Shown one piece after another: positions 8,589 to 19,781 of a stretch of DNA of 34,694 nucleotides. Under the pieces are notes generated by a model that had not been told where the DNA came from, did not search any database, and saw nothing but the letters and a program-made list of their open reading frames with translations. How positions within the stretch are numbered: position 1 is the first letter of the stretch; each line of letters starts with the position of its first letter. The translations under genes and the position numbers were made by a program. Source of the DNA: a bacterium (lineage in GTDB: Bacteria > Joyebacterota > Joyebacteria > Joyebacterales > Joyebacteraceae); assembly GCA_025782345.1 (NCBI GenBank), contig JALGZG010000107.1:1-34694 (forward strand), given 5' to 3'.

Positions 8589-9805
8589 TGCCTAAGAGAA
8601 CGCTTTGCGTGCTGGTAGTTGCTGCCGCTATGTTCGCGTTTGCAGCGACAGCGACGGCCAAGACAACGGTTGCCGAGTACACCGGCACGGTCGACCTGCC
8701 GGATTCGCGCAGCCCCATTGTGCTGTTCTTCGACGACATGGAGAGCGGCGTCAACGGCTGGACGACCGTCGACAACACTGCCGGCGCGCCGACCCACTTC
8801 CACCTGGACACGTACATGGCCTACGAAGGCACGTACTCCTGGTGGTGCGGCACGTTCGACTATGACACCGACGGTGGCTACGGCAACGGCTGGGATGACA
8901 GGCTGATCATCCCGACGACCGATCTGACCGGTGCCGCGTATCCGATCCTGACCTACGCGTTCCGTCACGATTCGGAGATCGGCTACGATTACACGTACGT
9001 GCAGGCCGAGAGCATGGGTGTCTTCGTGGACCTGAACCGTGGCTACGACGGTTCGGCCCCGTGGACCGACATCGGTCTCTACGGCTTCATCCTCCAGACC
9101 TACGACAATCCGCTCAACGCGCGTTTCCGGTTCCTGTCGGACGGCGCCTGGTCGGATGCGGACGGCCTGTATCTGTCCGTCGGTGGCGCTTTCATGTGCG
9201 ACATCGTCAAGGTCTTTGACTACTTCGGCGGCTACGTGTACTTCTTCGACGACGGTGAGAGCGGCGGCCTCTGCGTGCCCGGCGTCCCGTCTTCGGCCGG
9301 CGACTACTGGCACATCATCGACAGGTGTTGCCCGGCGTACAGCGACCCGCACAGCTGGTGGTGCGGCAGCGACGCCGACACCAGCCTGATACCTCCGAAC
9401 CTCAACAACTCGCTGATCTCTCCCGCCGTCAACATCATCGGCGCCGGGACCTGCACGCTCCGGATGTTGGTCCACGCGGAAGTGCCCACGGGCCTCGACG
9501 ACTACTGGAACGAGGAGGTCAGTGTAGACGGCGGCGCCACTTGGCACCTGACCGGCGCGTGGTGGGGCGACTTCGGCCAGTGCGACGGTTGGGGCACGAG
9601 CGGTATCGCTGGAGTCGACATCAGTCCGTTCCTGCCTGGAACGGCGTTCCAGTTCAAGCTGACGTTCTACTCGAGCGACGACGGGTGCGGTCCGGGTGCG
9701 GCCGGCGGCGCCGGCATCATGCTCGACGACACTTGGCTTGAGGACTGGACCGGTTCCGCGGTCGAGGAGAAGAGCTGGGGCAGCATCAAGGCCATGTACA
9801 GGTAG
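8589..9805 (+). CDS. Secreted two-repeat protein (MAM/choice-of-anchor-like beta-sandwich domains) with a short conserved-looking C-terminus
   Basis: Start chosen at MPKRTLCVLVVAAAMFAFAATATAKTT (signal peptide). Two repeat units share FFDD(M/G)ESG...SWWCG...(I)I/LIP/SP. Ends EEKSWGSIKAMYR. Only convincing plus-strand gene. Confidence 0.85.
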
Positions 9806-9833
9806 AGTTCCGGAAACAGTACTTCTTGAGTAA

Positions 9834-9868
9834 GACGAGGGGTGGCGTTCGACGCCGCCCCTCGTTTC
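9834..9868 (+). terminator. Intrinsic terminator of the secreted-protein gene
   Basis: ACGAGGGGTGGCG-TTCGA-CGCCGCCCCTCGT followed by TTC; strong GC-rich stem 29 nt after the stop, T-run short. Confidence 0.75.
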
Positions 9869-9957
9869 ACGGTACGGGGGACATCGTGCCGGGCTAAGGC
9901 GGGAGGACGGCGGCAGTGCACACTGCTGGAGGCAGGGCGGCAGTTTCTGGGTGGACG

Positions 9958-11286
9958 CTAGAGGTATCGCAGCAGGAGGTACGCCGTTGTGATGAGCAGG
10001 CAGATGGCGGTCACGGGAACGCCTGTTCTCGCATAGGTCGCAAACGAGAGCGGTTCCCGCTCCTTGGACGACAGCCCGACGACCGCCATGTTCGCCGCCG
10101 CGCCGACGACGGTCGCGTTCCCACCCAGGCAGGCTCCGGCGGCGAGCGCCCACCAGAAAGCCAGCGCGACGCCCGGGTCGGACGCGCCCAGGTGGTTCAC
10201 GAGGATCTGGACCACCGGTATGAGAACGGTGACGGTCGGAACCGCGGAAAGCAGAGAGGCAGTTATGGCGGTTCCCCAGAGAATCATGACTATCAGGACG
10301 GCCGGCGTCTCGGACACCGCGAGGACTCCGCGCGCCGCCAAATCGACCACTCCCACGGCCTCAAGGGCGCCCACCAGAACGAAGAGACCGATGAAGAAGA
10401 AGAGCACCCCCCACTCCACCTCCGCAAGCAGTTCCTCCGGGTTGATGCGCGTGACCACGAGCAAGAGAGCGGCTCCCGCGAGTGCCACCGTGGCCGGTTC
10501 GAGCCCCAACTCGTGATGGAACAGGAATCCGACGAGCACGAGCCCGAGTACCGCGAGTGCGCGGCGCAGGAGCCCCGGATCTCTTATCGCTTGTGCCGCG
10601 TCCATCGATTCCAGCGCCTTGCTCTTGGCTTCGTCCGGCGAGGCGAAGAAGTCACGCTGCCCGGCCAGCCTCAGGTAGAGCAGGCTCACGCCAAGGCAGA
10701 TCAGCGCAAGAGGTCCGAGATTAACAAGGAAGTCCATGAAGGAGAGATGTCCTGACATCCCAGGAACGAGGGCGCGACTACCGACCAGTATGTTTGGGGG
10801 ATCGCCTATCAGAGTCGCCATTCCGCCGATGTTGGCCATGATTATCAACATGACCAGAAATGGCATCACGTTCTTCCCCAAGAGGTCAGAGACGAGGTAG
10901 ATGACGGGGACGATCATGAGGACGGTAGTGACGTTGTCGATGAAGGCCGAACTCACCGCCGTGATCGCGGCGAAGCCCGCGAATATCAGGAAGACCCTTC
11001 CCTTCCCACGTTGCGCTACTCTGAGGGCGAGGAACTTGAAGACCCCCGTGCGCGTGAGGACGGCCACGATGAGCATCATGCCGATCAAGAGGCCCAGCGT
11101 GTTGAAGTCTATGAACCCGACCGCCTCATCCTGGGATAGCGATAGCCCCGGCAGGAGCAGAACCAGAAGAGCTCCAGCCAGGGCGATCGTCGTTCGATGA
11201 AGCCGCTCGGTGACGATGAAGTAGTACGTGGCAACGAAGACCGTCGTCACCGCGACGAGTGGGAACATCTCTTGAAGTCCTCTCAC
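9958..11286 (-). CDS. ArsB/NhaD superfamily (SLC13-like) permease
   Basis: 442 aa, multiple TM segments; FIDFNTLGLLIGMMLIVAVLTRTGVF, AFIDNVTTVLMIVPV, ANIGGMATLIGDPPNILVGS typical of the ion transporter superfamily. Confidence 0.88.
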   Translation of the reverse strand: MRGLQEMFPLVAVTTVFVATYYFIVTERLHRTTIALAGALLVLLLPGLSLSQDEAVGFIDFNTLGLLIGMMLIVAVLTRTGVFKFLALRVAQRGKGRVFLIFAGFAAITAVSSAFIDNVTTVLMIVPVIYLVSDLLGKNVMPFLVMLIIMANIGGMATLIGDPPNILVGSRALVPGMSGHLSFMDFLVNLGPLALICLGVSLLYLRLAGQRDFFASPDEAKSKALESMDAAQAIRDPGLLRRALAVLGLVLVGFLFHHELGLEPATVALAGAALLLVVTRINPEELLAEVEWGVLFFFIGLFVLVGALEAVGVVDLAARGVLAVSETPAVLIVMILWGTAITASLLSAVPTVTVLIPVVQILVNHLGASDPGVALAFWWALAAGACLGGNATVVGAAANMAVVGLSSKEREPLSFATYARTGVPVTAICLLITTAYLLLRYL

Positions 11287-11300
11287 GCGTTCTCCCTCAG

Positions 11301-12470
11301 CTACTGGGAGATGACGTCCTCTTCATCGAAGGGTGGGTTCTCCTCACCCATGTGCTCGAGCATCCAGTCGGCGGATTCCACAAGATCCGAGTCCGGATAG
11401 CGCGTCTTCATTCTCTCGAACGCGTTACGCGCCGCCTCGTAGTTCGAAAGTTCCTCGGCATGGATGAACCCGATCATGAACTGGGCTTCCGCCGCGTGGT
11501 CTCCGTCGGGGTAGTTGAACACCAGTTCGGAGTAGTAGCTCAGCCTGGTCAGCGGGTCGTCCGTCTCCTGGGCAAGTGTGAAGAGCTCCTCTTCGCCTCT
11601 GGGCTTTGCCCTGAAGACGTCCTCGTTGACTTTGACACCGTAGCTTTCCTTCAGGTCCGCAAGGATCAGCTCGTAGTTCTCCCGCGTCTGCGCGGGCAAC
11701 AGGCTCTTCACGATCTGTTCGCGAACCTCCTCGAGAGGCTTGGTTCCCCCCTCGACCTTCTCCTCAATGAACATAACGTGCCAGCCTCTGTCGGACCGCA
11801 GCGGGTCGGTGACCTCACCGGCCTTCCACTCTCTGACACGCTCGATGAACGCGGCGTCCAGACCGGCGTCCGGCGCAGCGGCACCCTGGCTGACGGAAGC
11901 CATGAGCCCGCCGGCGCTCTTCGTCGCGGAATCGGTCGAGACCTCCCGCGCGACCGACGCGAAATCCTCGCCCCCGAGCACTCTCGACCTGGCGGCGTCC
12001 GCCTCTGCTCGGGTCGAGACGAGGATCTGACGGAACTTGACGCGCCCGCGACGCTGAAACTGCTCGCTGTGCTCATCGTAGTACGTCTGGACCTTCTCAT
12101 CCGGAACCACCGTCGTGGCCTCGATATCCTCGGCGTAGAAAGCCTGGATCACCGCGCGGCGCTTGACCGCCTCGAGTGCCCTCACCACCTCGGGATCTCG
12201 GTCGTGCCCCGCCTTGATGGCTGCCTGATAGAGTACTTCCTCATCCACCAGCCTGTGGAGAAACGCAATCGTCCCCTCGGGCCCGGTGAACTGCTGTTGT
12301 GAGAACGGCGGCAGTTCGGCCATCTTCTGCATGAGATAGGTCTTCGTGATGTTCGTTCGTCCGACCCTGGCCACAATCTCGTCGTCACCCCCGGAACCGC
12401 ATCCCACGCACCAGATACCCGCGACGAGGACGACGAGCAAGAGCGCAGCGATCGTGAAACCCCTCGACAT
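11301..12470 (-). CDS. PpiC/parvulin-type peptidyl-prolyl isomerase lipoprotein with C-terminal TPR-like region
   Basis: ATG at 12468-12470 gives MSRGFTIAALLLVVLVAGIWCVGCGSGG (lipobox). Rotamase VKFRQILVSTRAEADAARSRVLGGEDFASVAREVSTD...GG...GWHVMFIEEK; then DPLTRLSYYSELVFNYPDGDHAAEAQFMIGFIHAEEL...AFERMKTRYPDSDLVESADWMLEH. Confidence 0.85.
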   Translation of the reverse strand: MSRGFTIAALLLVVLVAGIWCVGCGSGGDDEIVARVGRTNITKTYLMQKMAELPPFSQQQFTGPEGTIAFLHRLVDEEVLYQAAIKAGHDRDPEVVRALEAVKRRAVIQAFYAEDIEATTVVPDEKVQTYYDEHSEQFQRRGRVKFRQILVSTRAEADAARSRVLGGEDFASVAREVSTDSATKSAGGLMASVSQGAAAPDAGLDAAFIERVREWKAGEVTDPLRSDRGWHVMFIEEKVEGGTKPLEEVREQIVKSLLPAQTRENYELILADLKESYGVKVNEDVFRAKPRGEEELFTLAQETDDPLTRLSYYSELVFNYPDGDHAAEAQFMIGFIHAEELSNYEAARNAFERMKTRYPDSDLVESADWMLEHMGEENPPFDEEDVISQ

Positions 12471-12512
12471 GTGCACCTCCCTGCTTGGTCGTTGCCGAAT
12501 GCTGTCGTGCGC

Positions 12513-12537
12513 GCCCGCCACGGACAGCGCGGCGGGC
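12513..12537 (-). other. Stem-loop between the PPIase gene and rplI
   Basis: GCCCGCC-gcgctgtccgt-GGCGGGC; 7-bp perfect stem, no T-run, located a few nt after the rplI stop on the minus strand. Confidence 0.35.
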
Positions 12538-12543
12538 CGCTCT

Positions 12544-12987
12544 CTACTCCCTGATGACCCAGACCTTGATCTCCGCCTCCACATCCTTGAACAGGCGGAT
12601 CTTGATGGGATAGACACCAAGCAGTTTGATGTGCTCTTCCATGATCACGTTGTTCGGGTCCGTCTTGTGGCCCTGCTCGTCCAGCGCCAGGGCGATCTCC
12701 CTCTCGCCCACCGAGCCGTAGAGCTTGTCGCCCTCATCGGCCTGAACGCGCACGGTGCAGGACACACCCTTCAGGCGTTCCGCTACCTGCTCCGCGGCTC
12801 GCTTGTCCTTCTTGACGCGTGCTTCATCCACCTGGACCTTGATCTCGAGCTGCGCAAGCGCTCCCGGCGTGGCCGGAAATGCCTTGCCGGACGGGATAAG
12901 GAAGTTCCTCCCGTAGCCGTCCTTGACCGTGACGACGTCCCCTCTCGACCCCAGTTGGTGAATGTCCTCGACCAGTATGACCTTCAT
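12544..12987 (-). CDS. rplI: 50S ribosomal protein L9
   Basis: 147 aa; MKVILVEDIHQLGSRGDVVTVKDGYGRNFLIPSGKA. Confidence 0.97.
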   Translation of the reverse strand: MKVILVEDIHQLGSRGDVVTVKDGYGRNFLIPSGKAFPATPGALAQLEIKVQVDEARVKKDKRAAEQVAERLKGVSCTVRVQADEGDKLYGSVGEREIALALDEQGHKTDPNNVIMEEHIKLLGVYPIKIRLFKDVEAEIKVWVIRE

Positions 12988-13026
12988 TGCGGCTCCACCT
13001 CCGTGTGACGGCCTTCTGCTGCCGGC

Positions 13027-13263
13027 CTAACCATGCTTGTGATGCCGGCCGACGAACGGCAGAAGGGCGATCTGGCGGGCGCGCTTCACCGCCACTGCCA
13101 GCTGCCTCTGATGTCTTGCGCAGGTTCCCGTTACCCTGCGTGGTATTATCTTGCCTTGCTCCGTGACGAAGCGCTGCAGACGCTTCTCGTCCTTGTAGTC
13201 GATCTTCACGACCTTGTCCTGGCAGAATCGGCAGAACTTGCCGTGCCTCTCACGTCTGGCCAT
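13027..13263 (-). CDS. rpsR: 30S ribosomal protein S18
   Basis: 78 aa; [62 protein letters not shown]. Confidence 0.97.
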   Translation of the reverse strand: MARRERHGKFCRFCQDKVVKIDYKDEKRLQRFVTEQGKIIPRRVTGTCARHQRQLAVAVKRARQIALLPFVGRHHKHG

Positions 13264-13306
13264 TTGTGCCTCCTGAGATCTTAGATTGCAGTCCGAGCAG
13301 CCCGGG

Positions 13307-13594
13307 CTACTCGCCCATCACGATGTTCATGTTGCGGAGGATGTTCTCCCGCAGGCGATAAGCTTCCACGAGCTTCTCGATAGCAGCGGGGTCCGCTTCG
13401 AACGTGAGGAACGCGTAGTACCCGTCGTGCTCACCTTTGATCTCGTAGGAGAGCCGGCGCTTGCCCCACTTGTCCCATTCCTTGATCTCGCCACCTTCCG
13501 CGGCGATGAGCTCCTCGACCTTGCCCATCTCTTCCGTGAGGCCGGCCTCGTCGAGGCTCGGGCGGAAGATGAACGTGCCCTCGTATGTCCTCAT
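13307..13594 (-). CDS. rpsF: 30S ribosomal protein S6
   Basis: [30 protein letters not shown]...[34 protein letters not shown] at 13592-13594 chosen; an in-frame ATG at 13603 (MQGMRTYEG) is an alternative. Confidence 0.95.
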   Translation of the reverse strand: MRTYEGTFIFRPSLDEAGLTEEMGKVEELIAAEGGEIKEWDKWGKRRLSYEIKGEHDGYYAFLTFEADPAAIEKLVEAYRLRENILRNMNIVMGE

Positions 13595-13625
13595 TCCCTG
13601 CATCCCTCCTCCTGGTCTGACTGCG

Positions 13626-13646
13626 ACCCCGTCTCCCGGACGGGGT
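13626..13646 (-). promoter_or_regulatory. Perfect 8-bp hairpin in the rpsF leader (possible S6:S18 autoregulatory site)
   Basis: ACCCCGTC-CGGGA-GACGGGGT (minus strand), just upstream of the rpsF Shine-Dalgarno (AGGAGGAGGG). Confidence 0.4.
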
Positions 13647-13723
13647 GAGGAGATCCCTGGTCTGCCAAAGACCGGGACTTGCCCCTCTTCTGTCACACAC
13701 CACTCCACCACAACCCCTGCGCA

Positions 13724-14818
13724 CTAGTTGAAGTGAACGAGAACAACGTCTCCCTCGTGCACCTCGTAATCACGTCCTTCAGTCCTCAGGTGTCCGCTGT
13801 CGCGGACCGCGTGCATCGACCCCTCGTCAACGAGGTCGTCGAACGACACGACGTCGGCCCTGATGAATCCCCTCTCCATATCCGAGTGGATTCTGCCCGC
13901 TGCCTCTGCGACGCTCGTTCCGGCGGGGACCGTCCAGGCACGCGTTTCGGGACCTTTGACCGTGAAGAACGTCACGAGCTTGAGCAGCCGGTATCCCGCG
14001 CGGATGAGCCTGTCGAGCCCCCTCTCCCTGATGCCCCAACCCTCCAAGAACTCCCCGCGTTCTCCCTCCGGCAGAGTTACCAGTTCGGCCTCGAGCGATG
14101 CCGCGATGGGCACGATCTTCCAGGTCGGCTCGCCCGTCGCAGCCGACAGTCGCTCTTTCCAGTTGTCCTCACCCGCCCCTGCATCGACCTCGGATATGTT
14201 GGCCACTATCAGATGGTCCTTGGCCGTAAGGAAGCGGTATTCCTCAAGGAGGTCACGCTCGGTCTCGGACAGCGTCGCGTCGCGAAGCGCCGTCCCGGCG
14301 TCCAGAGAGTCTCTCGCCTTCTCGAGCGCGTCGGCGGTCGGGCCTGCCTCCTTGTCGCCTCTGGCCACTTCCTTCCTTCGTTTCTCCAGGTTGCGCTCGC
14401 TGGTCTCGAGATCGGCCAGTAGAAGCTCGGTCCTGATCGTCCCCAGGTCGCGTTCCGGGTCGACCGTTCCATCGACGTGAGCGACCGACGAGTCCTCGAA
14501 GCACCGCACGACGTGAGCGACCGCATCGACTTCTCTGATGTTCGCGAGGAACTTGTTCCCGAGACCCTCGCCCCTGCTGGCTCCCCGGACGAGCCCCGCA
14601 ATGTCGACGAAACGAATCGCCGCGGGCGTCAGCTTCTCGGGAGTCAGCACATCCGCGAGCCTCGCGAGCCTCGGGTCCGGGACGGCGACCACTCCGACGT
14701 TCGCGTCGACCGTGCAGAACGGGTAGTTGCTGCAGTCAACGCTCGTCCCAGCCAGGGCATTGAAGAGCGTCGACTTGCCCACGTTCGGAAGGCCGATGAT
14801 CCCGAGCTCGAAAGCCAC
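13724..14818 (-). CDS. ychF: Redox-regulated ATPase / GTPase YchF (OLA1 family)
   Basis: 364 aa; [53 protein letters not shown]-terminal TGS region. Confidence 0.97.
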   Translation of the reverse strand: MAFELGIIGLPNVGKSTLFNALAGTSVDCSNYPFCTVDANVGVVAVPDPRLARLADVLTPEKLTPAAIRFVDIAGLVRGASRGEGLGNKFLANIREVDAVAHVVRCFEDSSVAHVDGTVDPERDLGTIRTELLLADLETSERNLEKRRKEVARGDKEAGPTADALEKARDSLDAGTALRDATLSETERDLLEEYRFLTAKDHLIVANISEVDAGAGEDNWKERLSAATGEPTWKIVPIAASLEAELVTLPEGERGEFLEGWGIRERGLDRLIRAGYRLLKLVTFFTVKGPETRAWTVPAGTSVAEAAGRIHSDMERGFIRADVVSFDDLVDEGSMHAVRDSGHLRTEGRDYEVHEGDVVLVHFN

Positions 14819-14851
14819 TGACGCCTCCCAGGGACTGCTTCCGTTCTCCGG

Positions 14852-16887
<2,036 letters not shown>

Positions 16888-16888
<1 letters not shown>

Positions 16889-17487
16889 TAGTCCTCCTGC
16901 GGTCCCTCGCCCTCGGTGGCATCCGTCCTTCGATTGAACACCGTCATCGCGGCCCCGATCCCATCCCTGAGCAGCAGCTCCACGGCCGCCACTGCCCGGC
17001 TGACCATCTCGTCTACGTCCAGGCGCTCCGTGTCCGCGAAGCGGTCGAGCACGAAATCGACCATCTCATCCCCGTCCGGGGGACGGCCGACTCCGAGACG
17101 GAGACGCGGGAAGCCCTCCGTCCCCAGCCGCTCAATGATGGACGACAGGCCCTTGTGCCCACCGGCGCTGCCCGAGCCTCTGAGACGGAGCTGACCCAGT
17201 GGCAGGTTCACGTCGTCGCAGACCACAAGAACCTCGGCCGGCGTAGCGCCGGTCTCTTCCAGAACCTGCTCGACCGCGCGGCCGCTCCCATTCATGTAGG
17301 TGAGAGGCATCACAAGCCGCACGCGGGTTCCGGCGATCTGGCCTACCCCACTCATGAAGTCGCCGCGCCCAGCCGAGAGTCGGATACCGCACCCGTCGGC
17401 CAGCCCGGCGACAACAAGGAAACCAACATTGTGGCGGGAACCCTCGTATTCCTCCCCGGGATTCCCAAGCCCGGCAATGACCCTCAC
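16888..17487 (-). CDS. pth: Peptidyl-tRNA hydrolase
   Basis: 199 aa; VIAGLGNPGEEYEGSRHNVGFLV, PLTYMNGSGRAV, CDDVNLPLGQLRLRGSGSAGGHKGL. Confidence 0.96.
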
Positions 17488-17492
17488 TGCTC

Positions 17493-18176
17493 CTAGCTCT
17501 TCTCCTCGGAGGTCGTCTCCGCAGCGCCTTCCTCGGCTCCCTCGCCGGCTTCCGCGCCCTCTTCGCCCTCAACCTCTTCGCCGACCTCCGCGCCCTCCTC
17601 GACGGGTTCCACGAACAGCGTCGGCTGGAGCACCTCAACCACCGGACGATCCGCGTTGTCGAGTATCTCGATCTTATCAACCGAAATGTCACTGACGTGG
17701 ATGGCGTGCTTGACCTCGAGCTCCGAGATGTCGACGTCGATGTGCTCCGGGATGTCGCGAGGAAGACATCGGACCTCGAGCTGACGCATTGTGTGGTCGA
17801 GGATGCCGCGTCCTTCCTTCACCGCGAGCGACTCACCCACGAGGGTGACCGGCACGTGCATCACGACCGGCTTGTTCTCCGAGATCCGCTGCAGGTCGAG
17901 GTGCAGTATCTCACGCGTGACCGCGTCGCGCACCATGTCCCTGATGACGGCCTTCGCCGAAGACTCCTCACCATCCAGCCCCAGATCAATGATCACGTTC
18001 CGTCCTGATGGCGTCGAGAGCAACGCCCGGAGGTCGTTCAGCTCTATGGATATCGGCACGTTGTCCTGCTGCTCCCCATAGAGCACCGCCGGTACGTCGC
18101 CGACCGCTCGGGTTCGTTTGCTTCCCTGCTTCCCGGTGTCGGTTCTCCGCCGGACCATTAGTTTGACAGTCGCCAT
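17493..18176 (-). CDS. rplY: 50S ribosomal protein L25/general stress protein Ctc, acidic C-terminal tail
   Basis: 227 aa; GSKRTRAVGDVPAVLYGEQQDN...VITRDM-like and HLDLQRISENKPVVMHVPV; tail EEVEGEEGAEAGEGAEEGAAETTSEEKS. Confidence 0.93.
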   Translation of the reverse strand: MATVKLMVRRRTDTGKQGSKRTRAVGDVPAVLYGEQQDNVPISIELNDLRALLSTPSGRNVIIDLGLDGEESSAKAVIRDMVRDAVTREILHLDLQRISENKPVVMHVPVTLVGESLAVKEGRGILDHTMRQLEVRCLPRDIPEHIDVDISELEVKHAIHVSDISVDKIEILDNADRPVVEVLQPTLFVEPVEEGAEVGEEVEGEEGAEAGEGAEEGAAETTSEEKS

Positions 18177-18267
18177 GTGTTCCTCTCCGTGTCTCCGTGT
18201 CAGTTGTGCCTGGCTCTACGTGCCGGCCGTAACCGGCCGCTCGGGCGTTGCCTCTCGGGCGCCCGCA

Positions 18268-19203
18268 TCAGATGAACAGCGAGCTAACCGACTTCTCCCC
18301 ATGTATCCTGTCAATCGCTTCCCCAAGCAGCTCCGCGACTGACAGAATCCGGATCTTGTCCGACCGGCTGCGCTCGCTGCTGAGCGTGTTCGTAACGACG
18401 ATCTCCTGGATCACCGAGTTGGTAAGCGCCTCGACGGCGCCCTCGGCAAAGAGCGCGTGAGTCGCGCCCGCCGTGACCTTGGCAGCTCCCAGCTTCGTCA
18501 CGGCCGTTGCCGCCTCGATCATCGAGCTTCCCGTGCTTATGATGTCATCGATCATGATGACGTGCTTGCCCTTCACGTCACCGACGACGTTCATCACCTC
18601 GGTCGCGTCGGGTCTGGGCCGCCGTTTGTCGACGAAGCCGAGCGAAGCACCCAGTCGCTTCGCGAATGCCCTTCCCATCTTGATGCTCCCGATGTCCGGC
18701 GCCATGACCACGAGGTCATTCCCGGCGTGCTCGTCGAAGTAACGAAGGAGCACGGGCGCCGCGTAGATATGATCCATCGGTATGTCGAAGAACCCCTGGA
18801 TCTGCGGGGCGTGAAGGTCCATGGTCAGGATCCTGTCGGCTCCTGCGCTGGTCACCAGATTCGCGACGAGCTTCGCAGTGATGGCCACCCGCGGTCGGTC
18901 CTTGCGGTCCTGCCTCGCGTAGCCGAAGTAAGGCAACACCGCGGTGATCCGCCGTGCCGAAGCCCTCTTGAGGGCGTCCAGCATTATCAGAAGCTCGAAC
19001 AGGGTCTCGGCCGGAGGGGCCGTCGGCTGTACTACGAACGCGTCCATGCCGCGGACGTTCTCGGAGATACTGACGCTGATCTCACCGTCCCTGAATCTCC
19101 CGACCACGGCCTCGCCCAACCTGAGACCCAAGTATCCCGCGATCTCCTCCGCGAGAGCCCTGTTCGCATTACCGGTGAAAAGCCCCAGTTCGTTAGGCAT
19201 CAC
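18268..19203 (-). CDS. prs: Ribose-phosphate pyrophosphokinase
   Basis: 311 aa; LGLFTGNANRALAEEIAGYLG, YFGYARQDRKDRPRVAITAKLVANL, VVMAPDIGSIKMGRAFAKRL, VIMIDDIISTGSSM. Confidence 0.97.
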   Translation of the reverse strand: MMPNELGLFTGNANRALAEEIAGYLGLRLGEAVVGRFRDGEISVSISENVRGMDAFVVQPTAPPAETLFELLIMLDALKRASARRITAVLPYFGYARQDRKDRPRVAITAKLVANLVTSAGADRILTMDLHAPQIQGFFDIPMDHIYAAPVLLRYFDEHAGNDLVVMAPDIGSIKMGRAFAKRLGASLGFVDKRRPRPDATEVMNVVGDVKGKHVIMIDDIISTGSSMIEAATAVTKLGAAKVTAGATHALFAEGAVEALTNSVIQEIVVTNTLSSERSRSDKIRILSVAELLGEAIDRIHGEKSVSSLFI

Positions 19204-19270
19204 GTCTCCTCCGGAGGACGCCCAGCATGTCGGCCACGTCGATACAACTCCACTGCCCCAGCAATCGGTC

Positions 19271-19344
19271 TGGCTGGGGCGGGAGGATTCGAACCTCCGA
19301 TGCGGGATCCAAAGACCCGTGTCTTGCCACTTGACGACGCCCCA
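19271..19344 (-). tRNA. tRNA-Gln (anticodon TTG), CCA encoded
   Basis: Minus strand TGGGGCGTCGTCAAGTGGCAAGACACGGGTCTTTGGATCCCGCATCGGAGGTTCGAATCCTCCCGCCCCAGCCA: cloverleaf with T-loop GGTTCGAATCC and anticodon TTG in CTTTGGA. Confidence 0.96.
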
Positions 19345-19419
19345 GCGACTACTTCACTAGTCACAGAATGCGACTACTTCACTAGTCACAGAATGCGACT
19401 ACTTCACTAGTCACAGAAT
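19345..19419. repeat. Perfect 25-bp tandem repeat, 3 copies, filling the spoVG to tRNA-Gln spacer
   Basis: GCGACTACTTCACTAGTCACAGAAT x3 (19345-19369, 19370-19394, 19395-19419). Copy 3 overlaps the last codons and stop of spoVG. Confidence 0.97.
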
Positions 19420-19724
19420 TCATCAGCGTGCACCAGCTGGTGCTCCACCGTTTGAGGTGCGTCCCCACCAAGGGCGAGCTGACGCTCGTACTCGGCAAGA
19501 ACGGCGTCCTCGATCATTTGCCGCGTCGCGTTGTTGATCGGGTGAGCGATGTCCCTGAACTCCCCGTCCTTGCGCCGCCGGCTAGGCATCGCAACGAAAA
19601 TACCCGTGTTGCCGTCGATGACCTTGAGGCCCCTGACGACGAACGCGTTGTCGAACGTGATGCTGACGAACGCCTTCAGGCGCTCCTCGTGGCGCAGCGT
19701 CAGCCGTACTTCGGTGATCTCCAT
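19407..19724 (-). CDS. spoVG: SpoVG family regulator
   Basis: 105 aa; [64 protein letters not shown]. Confidence 0.96.
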   Translation of the reverse strand: MEITEVRLTLRHEERLKAFVSITFDNAFVVRGLKVIDGNTGIFVAMPSRRRKDGEFRDIAHPINNATRQMIEDAVLAEYERQLALGGDAPQTVEHQLVHADEFCD

Positions 19725-19781
19725 CGCTTCACCGCCCTCCGCCTGGATGAAGGGACTGAATCAAGTCCGTGTCATGCGTGG

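Noticed and set aside
8486-10153. 555-aa minus-strand ORF
   Set aside because: Antisense to the secreted protein and terminator; Arg/Val/Ala-rich with no recognisable domain, whereas the plus frame has signal peptide and repeats.
19345-19419. Possible CRISPR array
   Set aside because: Repeats are contiguous with no spacers and no cas genes nearby; same for 32105-32182.
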